From NCBI GenBank assembly GCA_937915475.1, contig CALGIR010000213.1, positions 1 through 6,665 of the forward strand: a DNA stretch of 6,665 nt, read 5' to 3'. This DNA is from an uncultured Bacteroidales bacterium (GTDB lineage Bacteria > Bacteroidota > Bacteroidia > Bacteroidales > Tenuifilaceae). The notes below the pieces were generated by a model that worked only from the letters and a program-made list of their open reading frames with translations, was not told the DNA's origin and made no database searches. A program made the translations under genes and the position numbers. Numbering within the stretch: position 1 is the stretch's first letter; every line of letters begins with the position of its first letter. This document shows, piece after piece, positions 1 to 5,836 of the stretch.

Positions 1-1
1 T

Positions 2-205
2 GTAACCCTTGAGCCTTGCTGCATGTGTGCGGGGGCACTTTTTTGGAGCCAACTTGGCATGCTTGTTTACGGGGCAAGTGATACTAAAAGGGGATACAGT
101 GGCATATCAAAGAATTTGCTTCACCCAAAAACAAAAATTATTCACGGTGTACTCAACCAAGAATCGGAAGAACTAATGAAATCTTTTTTTAAGATGAAAA
201 GGTGA
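2..205 (+). CDS. tadA: tRNA-specific adenosine deaminase TadA, C-terminal part (5' truncated by window edge)
   Basis: The frame is open from base 2, with 67 residues visible before the TGA stop. It opens with Val-Thr-Leu-Glu-Pro-Cys-Cys-Met-Cys-Ala-Gly-Ala, the PCxxC zinc-binding motif of the cytidine/deoxycytidylate deaminase fold. Here Cys at 17-19 and Cys at 26-28 are the expected zinc ligands. The VYGASDTKRGY, LHPKT and LMKSFF stretches match my memory of Bacteroidota TadA proteins, which deaminate the wobble adenosine of tRNA to inosine in the cytoplasm. The HAE motif with the catalytic Glu and third zinc ligand lies upstream of the window. An ATG at base 23 falls inside the zinc motif and cannot be the real start. 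A guanine- or cytosine-deaminase relative is possible, but the tail favours TadA. No terminator is seen between this gene and the next one 140 bp downstream. Confidence 0.88.
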   Translation, partial: VTLEPCCMCAGALFWSQLGMLVYGASDTKRGYSGISKNLLHPKTKIIHGVLNQESEELMKSFFKMKR

Positions 206-345
206 GAACTAAATCATTGGAGGATATTAAACAAACAAAATAGTTTAAACTGATTTTAAATTATCGGTAAATTCGCATACTAAACTTTTAACTTACTATT
301 TTTAGCCACTTTAATAATGTAAAACAATAAATAAACACTAATAAT

Positions 346-1320
346 ATGAAGACAAACAAAATGAAGTTTCTGATCCTTGCAATAACACTTGTTTTTGCTT
401 TACCATTCGTCTCAGAAGCCCAAACCGTAAAAGAAGCAGTTGAAGCGTATAATTCAGGAGCCTCTATACTAAAAGACAATCCGGCAGGTGCACTTGAGAA
501 GCTTTATCAAGCGCTTGAAATTAGTGAAGAGTTAGATTACGACGGTCAGGAAACAAAACTACTTGCCCAAAGCTTAATACCAAAGGCTCACCAGCAACTG
601 GCAATGAATCTTTACAGGGAGAAAAAACTGCTCGAATCACTTGTTCAGTTAGAGAATGCACGTAGAACAGCAAAGGAATATAGCGACAATGGCACCCTGA
701 CAAGAGTTAATAAAATAATACCTCAACTTTACAATCAGATGGGAAACTCTGAGTATAGAGAAGAAAATTTTGATAAAGCAATTGAGTTCTACCAAAAATC
801 AATTGAAGTAAAAGTTGATTACCCCGACCCATACTTAGGAATTGCATTATCTTATGAAAAGCTAGAGAATTATGACTCAATGTTAGAATACTTAAAGAAA
901 ACATTTGAAGTTGCCAACAGCATAAACGATAGAAGCAAAGCAGAAGATGCACAGAAAAAAGCAAAAGCATACCTTTTGAGAAATGGCGATTCTGCTCAAA
1001 AAGAAAAGAAGTACAACGAGGCCATTGAGTTTTTTACCAAAGTACTCGAATTCGACCAAACAGATGGTTCTATTTATCTTCTTATTGCAGTAAACCATAA
1101 CGAACTTAAGAACTGGGACAAAGTGATTGAAAACTGCAAGTTGGCACTTGAGCATGCCAATAACTCACTCGATAAAACGGGGATTCACTACCAAATGGGG
1201 ACTGCTTATCAAAGTTTAGGTAAGAATACTGAGGCGTGTGAAGCCTTTAGCAATGCACTATCAGGAACATACGGTGCAGCCGCTGAATACCAAATGAAAG
1301 AGGTGCTTAAGTGCAACTAA
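346..1320 (+). CDS. Secreted tetratricopeptide (TPR) repeat protein
   Basis: The product has 324 residues. Residues 1-25 form a signal peptide: Lys residues at 2, 5 and 7, a hydrophobic core, then Ser-Glu-Ala before Gln26, a typical Bacteroidota signal peptidase I site. A second in-frame ATG at 361 (Met6) would still give a full signal peptide, so the exact start is uncertain. The mature part is helical and charged, with TPR-like helix pairs at about 28-62, 77-110, 129-160, 162-193, 210-241, 243-274 and 277-308. Phrases such as DKAIEFYQKSIEV and NEAIEFFTKVLEF are classic TPR. TPRs bind proteins or peptides, and the partner here is unknown. The product is most likely periplasmic, with no membrane anchor or enzyme domain seen. 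An intrinsic terminator follows 24 bp after the stop, so this is probably a single-gene unit. No Shine-Dalgarno precedes the start. Confidence 0.88.
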   Translation: MKTNKMKFLILAITLVFALPFVSEAQTVKEAVEAYNSGASILKDNPAGALEKLYQALEISEELDYDGQETKLLAQSLIPKAHQQLAMNLYREKKLLESLVQLENARRTAKEYSDNGTLTRVNKIIPQLYNQMGNSEYREENFDKAIEFYQKSIEVKVDYPDPYLGIALSYEKLENYDSMLEYLKKTFEVANSINDRSKAEDAQKKAKAYLLRNGDSAQKEKKYNEAIEFFTKVLEFDQTDGSIYLLIAVNHNELKNWDKVIENCKLALEHANNSLDKTGIHYQMGTAYQSLGKNTEACEAFSNALSGTYGAAAEYQMKEVLKCN

Positions 1321-1344
1321 AAAATTAATAATAGCTTTCACAGG

Positions 1345-1370
1345 AAAGGCGGGCAATGCTCGCCTTTTTT
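1345..1370 (+). terminator. Rho-independent terminator of the TPR gene
   Basis: An 8-bp GC-rich stem pairs 1347-1354 (AGGCGGGC) with 1358-1365 (GCTCGCCT). It contains one G-T wobble, a three-base AAT loop, and a run of six T starting at 1365. Two A-T pairs can extend the base. It lies 24 bp after the TPR stop codon and before the U32 gene on the same strand. Confidence 0.85.
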
Positions 1371-1375
1371 ATTTG

Positions 1376-1383
1376 TAATTTTG
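1376..1383 (+). promoter_or_regulatory. Candidate Bacteroidota -7 promoter box for the U32 gene
   Basis: TAATTTTG matches the Bacteroidota -7 consensus TAnnTTTG in every fixed position. It lies 17 bp before the likely U32 start codon at 1401 and just downstream of the preceding terminator, where a new promoter would be needed. Transcription would begin near 1389-1392, giving a leader of about 10 bases. No TTTG is present at the usual -33 distance (about 1352-1356, which falls in the terminator stem), so this is a partial match. Confidence 0.4.
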
Positions 1384-1400
1384 CCAAACAAAACAAAAGT

Positions 1401-3227
1401 ATGACTGCCAAAGAAATCGAACTTCTAAGCCCCGCTAAAAACCTTGAAATAGGTATAGCAGCCATAAATCATGGCGCCGATGCAGTTTACATTGGATATA
1501 AGCAGTTTGGTGCTAGGTCAGCGGCAGGAAATTCGCTAAGCGATATTGAAAAACTTGTAAAGTACGCACATCTATTCAATGCTAAAGTTTACGTAACACT
1601 AAACACTATCCTTTACGATAACGAACTCAACGAAGTTCAAGCACTAATCAATCAGTTTTACCTAATAGGTGTTGATGCGATTATAATTCAGGATATGGCA
1701 ATTCTTGAAATGGACCTCCCTCCTATTGCCCTACATGCAAGCACTCAAGCACATAACAAAAGCATTGAAAAAGTTAAGTTTTTGGAACAAGTGGGCCTAA
1801 CCAGAGTTGTTTTGGCTCGTGAATTATCCATAGACAATATCGCACAGATTAGCGCAGAAAGTAATATTGAACTCGAAATCTTTATTCATGGTTCACTTTG
1901 CGTGTCGTACAGCGGCCAATGCTACCTAAGTCAAGCCCTTACAGGCCGTAGTGCAAATAGAGGTGAATGTGCCCAACCCTGTAGGTCAACCTATGATTTG
2001 GTTGATGAGCACGGCAATATTATCGTAAAAAACAAGCATCTAATTTCATTAAAAGATTTAAACCAAACCGAAAACATACGTGCTCTAATTAAGGCAGGAG
2101 CAACCTCACTAAAAATTGAAGGAAGACTTAAGGATATTGATTACGTTAAGAATATTACTGCGCATTACCGAAAAATTATTGACTCGGTAATTACAACCGA
2201 TAAAGGCTATAAAAAAGCATCATCGGGAACGGTTGCCCTTTCATTCTCACCAGATCCGGAAAGAACCTTTAATCGAGGTTATTCAACCTATTTTTCCAGT
2301 GGAAAAACAAAAGGGTTGGCTTCGCTTAATACTCCAAAATCTGTTGGTAAAAAACTGGGAAAGGTTACCTTATCTGAGGAGGGTTGGTTTGAGATAGAAA
2401 GTAACGAGGCTATAAGTAACAATGATGGCTTATGCTACTTTTCCGTAAATGGCAGATTGAATGGGGTAAAGGTCAACAATGTACACAACAAAAGAATAGA
2501 AATTAATAGCAAAGTTAATATCAGCCCAGGAACCACAATTTTCAGAAACTACGATCATGAGTTTAGGCAGATACTAGAAAAGACAAATACTGCAAAAAGG
2601 ACTATTGAAGGCAAAGTTAGGATTACAATCAATCATCAAAATATAACAGTTACACTAACCGACGAGGACAATGTTGAAACAATTATCAAAAATCAAAATA
2701 TTTTTGAACCTGCAAAGAACACCTTGGTTGCTAAGGATTCTATAAAAAAGCAGATGTCAAAGACCTCGAATACACCCTACAGCATTTCAAAGATATCAAT
2801 AGTTTGCGTTGAAAGCGAAATTCCATATATACCCATATCTCTAATAAATGCATGGCGACGTGATATAATTGAACTGCATAACAAAAAAAGAGTAGACGTT
2901 TACCAGAGATACGACAAGAAAATATTCCCCAATAATATAGCATACCCCGATGAGGAAGTAAATTATTTGACAAACGTTTCAAATAATCTGGCTAAAAAAT
3001 TTTACGAAAGACACAATGCAAAAGTAACCCAGTCGGCTCTTGAACTTTTGACAGACGTATCTGGCATGGAGGTAATGAGAACAAAATACTGTATAGCCCA
3101 TGAACTTGGCATGTGCCATAGAAACAAGCTAAACAAATCTCTTTTTCTAAAAAACAAAAGCCAACAATACCCTATTGTCTTAGATTGCTCCTCATGCGAA
3201 ATGCGAATCATTTATCCATACCAGTAG
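1401..3227 (+). CDS. U32 family protein, RlhA-like (putative 23S rRNA hydroxylase; formerly 'collagenase-like peptidase')
   Basis: The product has 608 residues from the ATG at 1401 (MTAKEIELLSPAKN). An upstream in-frame ATG at 1356 is rejected because it lies inside the previous gene's terminator loop. Residues 5-260 form the U32 barrel. The U32 signature runs from Glu159 (ExFxxGSLC...SGQC) and includes Cys167 and Cys174, followed by NRGECAQPCR with Cys190 and Cys194. Residues from about 385 to 500 fit the DUF3656 region. The C-terminus adds YC-x7-C (Cys564, Cys572) and CSSC (Cys596, Cys599), possibly a second metal site. U32 members RlhA (23S rRNA C2501) and TrhP (tRNA U34) are prephenate-dependent RNA hydroxylases. 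The length and DUF3656-like region favour the RlhA branch over the shorter TrhP, so cytoplasmic rRNA hydroxylation is inferred. No protease residues are evident. The SiaC-like gene follows after 87 bp without a clear terminator. Confidence 0.9.
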   Translation: MTAKEIELLSPAKNLEIGIAAINHGADAVYIGYKQFGARSAAGNSLSDIEKLVKYAHLFNAKVYVTLNTILYDNELNEVQALINQFYLIGVDAIIIQDMAILEMDLPPIALHASTQAHNKSIEKVKFLEQVGLTRVVLARELSIDNIAQISAESNIELEIFIHGSLCVSYSGQCYLSQALTGRSANRGECAQPCRSTYDLVDEHGNIIVKNKHLISLKDLNQTENIRALIKAGATSLKIEGRLKDIDYVKNITAHYRKIIDSVITTDKGYKKASSGTVALSFSPDPERTFNRGYSTYFSSGKTKGLASLNTPKSVGKKLGKVTLSEEGWFEIESNEAISNNDGLCYFSVNGRLNGVKVNNVHNKRIEINSKVNISPGTTIFRNYDHEFRQILEKTNTAKRTIEGKVRITINHQNITVTLTDEDNVETIIKNQNIFEPAKNTLVAKDSIKKQMSKTSNTPYSISKISIVCVESEIPYIPISLINAWRRDIIELHNKKRVDVYQRYDKKIFPNNIAYPDEEVNYLTNVSNNLAKKFYERHNAKVTQSALELLTDVSGMEVMRTKYCIAHELGMCHRNKLNKSLFLKNKSQQYPIVLDCSSCEMRIIYPYQ

Positions 3228-3314
3228 TTTTTGATAAAATAAAGCCTACTCTTTTCCTTTGGGTGCATTTTTTTGTATTTTTATATCAATTTGAAAAACT
3301 AAATAAAACATGCT

Positions 3315-3698
3315 ATGGATGTTTTCTCGATAAAAGGAACTAGTCAATACCCAGAGGTATTACTTGATAGGATAAAAGGAAGACTAGAGTTTTCAGGAAA
3401 CTCATTGCCCGAAGACGCAAAGGTTTTCTTTGAACCCATTATCGCTTGGATAGATAACTATTTACAAGCCCCCTGTGAAAAAACAATAATCTCCTTTAGA
3501 ATGAACTACTACAATACGCCTAGTTCAAGAATTCTTTTTAAACTTTTAAAGAGATTCGAAGAAATACATAAGGCTGGAAACACGCAAATTGCTGTTGAAT
3601 GGTACTTCGCCGACGACGATATTGACATGAAGGATGCGGGTAGCGATTTCTCCGAAAACATAAAGATTCCTTTTGAGCTAAAATCTTACAGTGAGTAA
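3315..3698 (+). CDS. SiaC-family (DUF1987) regulatory phosphoprotein
   Basis: This 127-residue cytoplasmic protein has no signal peptide or membrane segment. It matches the DUF1987/SiaC pattern along its whole length: TSQYPEVLLD near residues 9-18, GRLEFSGNSLPEDA at 22-35, a YYNTPSSR loop at 65-72, an amphipathic helix at 73-87, VEWYFADDDIDM at 94-105 and a PFEL end. In Pseudomonas, SiaC is a STAS-like switch phosphorylated on Thr68 by the SiaB kinase, dephosphorylated by the PP2C phosphatase SiaA, and able to activate the diguanylate cyclase SiaD when unphosphorylated. Here Thr68 lies in the equivalent NT-x-S-S loop. No kinase, phosphatase or cyclase gene is visible nearby, so the partners are unknown. 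An ATG at 3310 is out of frame, and the ATG at 3315 opens directly on the conserved N-terminus. A strong hairpin terminator starts two bases after the stop. Confidence 0.9.
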   Translation: MDVFSIKGTSQYPEVLLDRIKGRLEFSGNSLPEDAKVFFEPIIAWIDNYLQAPCEKTIISFRMNYYNTPSSRILFKLLKRFEEIHKAGNTQIAVEWYFADDDIDMKDAGSDFSENIKIPFELKSYSE

Positions 3699-3699
3699 T

Positions 3700-3729
3700 A
3701 AAAAAAGTTGGCCTAAGCCAACTTTTTTT
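3700..3729. terminator. Bidirectional intrinsic terminator between convergent genes
   Basis: This is a perfect 13-bp inverted repeat: seven A plus GTTGGC (3700-3712), a CTAA loop (3713-3716), and GCCAAC plus seven T (3717-3729). Read on either strand, it gives a GC-containing stem flanked by A before and T after, so it can terminate the SiaC-like gene from the left and the minus-strand gene from the right. It lies between two convergent stop codons. Confidence 0.92.
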
Positions 3730-3750
3730 CGAGAATAAATATTGATCTAC

Positions 3751-5046
3751 CTACCAATTGGTAGTATAATTATGGTTATAAATCCTATAGGTTTTAGTCT
3801 CACCATTTTTATCCGACCTGAAATGGATATAGCCCGAAAGCATTGAAACTCTCTTTCCCTTCGTTGAAGTGTCATCTAAATTAATGGGATCATTAATCAT
3901 GAGTTTTAGAGCATGATTACCTTTTCCCTTATAACTTTCGCTAATATTATCAACAATTACCGGTGTTTGCCCCGTGAACTCCAAAACTATTTTATTCACT
4001 GTAAACGGAGCATCGTATTTTGAAACAAGAACTACATCGAGCGTTGCGCCCTCAACAACTCCTTCGTTGGCGGAGAGTGCCTTAAAATGGAAAGGCTCAT
4101 TTACAAATATAGCAGCCTTATCGGCTGTAATATCAAAATAAAATGGTTTCCGAACCGTATTATTACCAAACCTATAGGTTACCATTATGTGGTTCTCCGG
4201 GTCTTCAAAACAGTTAAAATAATCGTAATTAATAATAGTATAGTCCTTATCATTAATTGTTCCGGTTATTCTGGCGCACTCAGACCGAACCTGAGGCTTG
4301 CGAGTTGACTCAATATACCTATTGCCCAAACGAAGGGCGTACTTAAGCATACCCAAATCACTTTCAAGTTCTACCAGTTCTATTCCATCATACAGACTAC
4401 TATAGCGGGTAATACCAAGAATGGCCTTGTCTTTTCTCCCATCCATAAAATAATCTGAAAGAACCTTAAGCTCGCCAATGCTACGCTCAATATCCTCAAC
4501 ACTGGCAACCCTATCAACAGAGTTAAGCAGTTCTTCAAGTTGCTCGCTAAGCTCCCTGTCACGCTTCTTAAATTCTTCAACCAGCTTCCACATCTCTATG
4601 TATGGAAAGGGGTATTTAATGTGATAATTGTAGATTATGGATCGGTCAGATTTATTCTCAGTTTTCTCCCAATAGAATTCCTCAACCTTTGAGAGCGATA
4701 CTCCTTGGAGGAAAGGAACAGGCCCAGAGGTAGTTTTAGTGGTTGTTGCAAAATTTTCGAGGTATGTAGAGATGTTATTGATAGTACTCTCCTGCATCTT
4801 CAACTCCGATGATGTTTTTACATTCTCAGCAACCGAACTTACAATACGCTCCTTAACCATACTAAGGGCATTTTGCTGTGCATCCTGTATATTGGCTGCT
4901 GAGCCAACTACAATAATGTAGTCTTTTTCAAGTGCATTAACCCAGTTAGGAGCGCGCCTAACACTGCTCTCAACCACTTTTACCTGAGCAAAACATGCTG
5001 TCAAGGGAAGAAAAATTAAAGACAAAAATATAATTCGCTTCATCAT
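3751..5046 (-). CDS. Exported LPP20-like protein with long beta-rich C-terminal extension
   Basis: The product has 431 residues and I do not recognise a specific named gene. The N-terminus has a hydrophobic export signal at residues 3-20. It can be read as a lipobox Leu15-Thr16-Ala17-Cys18, or as a signal peptidase I site after Ala20 (Cys-Phe-Ala before Gln21). Residues 33-155 resemble the LPP20 domain: a Pro-Asn-Trp motif (33-35), the strand DYIIVVGSA with Gly48, an Ala/Gln-rich helix (51-80), and a strand near 137-144. A charged coiled-coil-like stretch covers 156-200. Residues 255-431 look like mixed beta structure with no family I can name. LPP20 proteins are usually far shorter, so most of this protein is extension. 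The start has two consecutive ATGs and no Shine-Dalgarno. Its upstream neighbour is another LPP20-like gene 141 bp away, separated by a terminator. It is probably periplasmic or outer-membrane associated. Confidence 0.8.
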   Translation of the reverse strand: MMKRIIFLSLIFLPLTACFAQVKVVESSVRRAPNWVNALEKDYIIVVGSAANIQDAQQNALSMVKERIVSSVAENVKTSSELKMQESTINNISTYLENFATTTKTTSGPVPFLQGVSLSKVEEFYWEKTENKSDRSIIYNYHIKYPFPYIEMWKLVEEFKKRDRELSEQLEELLNSVDRVASVEDIERSIGELKVLSDYFMDGRKDKAILGITRYSSLYDGIELVELESDLGMLKYALRLGNRYIESTRKPQVRSECARITGTINDKDYTIINYDYFNCFEDPENHIMVTYRFGNNTVRKPFYFDITADKAAIFVNEPFHFKALSANEGVVEGATLDVVLVSKYDAPFTVNKIVLEFTGQTPVIVDNISESYKGKGNHALKLMINDPINLDDTSTKGKRVSMLSGYIHFRSDKNGETKTYRIYNHNYTTNW

Positions 5047-5140
5047 AATTAGTGTTTGATAATTGAGTATCCCAAGAACCGTAGCTGCAATACAAACTGA
5101 TTAAATGCTGAGTTAAAGGGCTAAACAAAAGGCAAAGATT

Positions 5141-5175
5141 AAAAAGAAACCAGCAATCCGGACGAATTGCTGGTT
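5141..5175 (-). terminator. Intrinsic terminator after the small LPP20-like lipoprotein gene
   Basis: On the minus strand, a 10-bp perfect stem pairs AACCAGCAAT (5175-5166) with ATTGCTGGTT (5157-5148) around an 8-base loop. It is followed by TCTTTTTAAT (5147 down to about 5138). It begins 12 bp after the stop codon at 5188 and lies 101 bp before the next start at 5046. The T run is interrupted by one C, so efficiency may be partial. Confidence 0.75.
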
Positions 5176-5187
5176 CTCAATACAAAA

Positions 5188-5778
5188 CTATGGGCGTTCA
5201 GACTCCAATTTAGACATCTCCTCGTTAAAGATATTCTCAAACTTCATCTTATCGTAATCAAGGCGAAGTCTGTCGTCCTTGCTAATACGATCGGAAATAT
5301 TGTTAAGCATCTCGTCCTTGGCAACCTCTACTGCTAAAAATACATTATACAGGCCATCGTCCCCCTGAAATGTTTTGCTACAAACAGTTGCAACGTTATT
5401 CAAGGTTTGGCTAACAACTGAACGAGTCATGTCCTCAAACTTCTCGGCAAATTCACTTGCCTCACCCACTGTAATATCTTGAGTATATCGATCAGTTACA
5501 GTTTTTATTGTACGGTTAACGCCAGCTGCAAGCATTGCGTTTGCATCAATATCAGCCTTACGCTTAGCAGTGCTAAGGTTTGTGCTTTTTGCATTACCTG
5601 TACCACGGAAATGAGTCTGGTCTGAATGAAACTCTTCATCACTACATGGAGTTACCACTTCTTTGCCAAACCCGCTATAGTCTGCAGTTTTCTTTGATCC
5701 ACCACAGCTAGCTATGGAAATTGCACCAACAAAAGCTGCTACTAAAAAAAGGGTTTTGGTTAGTTCAAACTTTTTCAT
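5188..5778 (-). CDS. LPP20-like lipoprotein
   Basis: The product has 196 residues. Residues 1-24 form a lipoprotein signal with lipobox Ile22-Ala23-Ser24-Cys25, followed by Gly-Gly-Ser-Lys-Lys. There is no acidic surface-export signal right after the Cys, so a periplasm-facing anchor is more likely (inference). Residues 55-155 resemble the LPP20 fold: the strand HFRGTGNA with Gly59 and Gly61, a long Ala-rich helix (66-95), a second helix (105-128), and the strand YNVFLAVEV (144-152). The tail (155-196) is a highly charged helix. Cys45 and Cys133 could form a disulfide in the periplasm. LPP20-type lipoproteins occur with CsgG, LpoB or FlgO/FlgT-type envelope proteins, and no enzymatic role is known. 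The gene lies 58 bp after the partial gene to its right with no clear terminator between, so they are probably co-transcribed. An intrinsic terminator follows the stop. Confidence 0.85.
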   Translation of the reverse strand: MKKFELTKTLFLVAAFVGAISIASCGGSKKTADYSGFGKEVVTPCSDEEFHSDQTHFRGTGNAKSTNLSTAKRKADIDANAMLAAGVNRTIKTVTDRYTQDITVGEASEFAEKFEDMTRSVVSQTLNNVATVCSKTFQGDDGLYNVFLAVEVAKDEMLNNISDRISKDDRLRLDYDKMKFENIFNEEMSKLESERP

Positions 5779-5836
5779 AATCTTGAAATTTAGGTTAATA
5801 AAACGGTTTAGTTAATAATACAATTATTGTTTTTGA

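Noticed and set aside
180..194. Inverted repeat ATCTT/AAGAT around a T run at the end of tadA
   Set aside because: It has only 5 AT-rich base pairs, lies inside the coding sequence and has no T tail after the stem, so it is not a terminator.
219..224. GGAGGA resembling a Shine-Dalgarno
   Set aside because: No start codon with an open frame follows at a suitable distance, and the other genes here do not use Shine-Dalgarno sequences.
244..275. Possible promoter for the TPR gene (TTTA at 244-247 and TAAATTCG at 268-275)
   Set aside because: The spacing is right, but both boxes have a mismatch at a fixed position and the region is very AT-rich, so chance matches are expected.
892..1155. Antisense open frames opposite the TPR gene (also 288-479, 521-703 and 707-970)
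   Set aside because: They lie opposite a gene with clear TPR and signal-peptide structure. Their products are low-complexity Leu/Phe/Cys-rich and they lack family resemblance.
1356..1400. Upstream in-frame ATG giving a 15-residue N-terminal extension of the U32 protein
   Set aside because: It lies in the loop of the preceding terminator. The extension does not look like U32 sequence, and the conserved N-terminus begins just after the ATG at 1401.
2740..3211. Minus-strand open frames inside the U32 gene (2740-2982, 3002-3211)
   Set aside because: They are shadows of the conserved U32 coding frame with no plausible protein features.
3258..3293. Possible promoter for the SiaC-like gene (TTTG at 3258-3261 and TCAATTTG at 3286-3293)
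   Set aside because: The spacing of 24 bp is longer than usual and the -7 box lacks the TA start. The gene may simply be transcribed from upstream.
3784..4180. Ten-base CCTATAGGTT present at 3784-3793 and 4171-4180
   Set aside because: Both copies fall in coding sequence for Thr-Tyr-Arg in the same gene, so codon coincidence explains them.
4087..4308. Plus-strand open frames inside the minus-strand LPP20-like gene (also 4739-4921) and a second minus frame at 4380-4580
   Set aside because: They are short, resemble nothing, and are covered by the well-supported 431-residue frame.
5810..5830. AT-only hairpin (AATAAT/ATTATT) between the partial gene and the lipoprotein gene
   Set aside because: The stem has no GC pair and no T run follows, so it is unlikely to terminate transcription.
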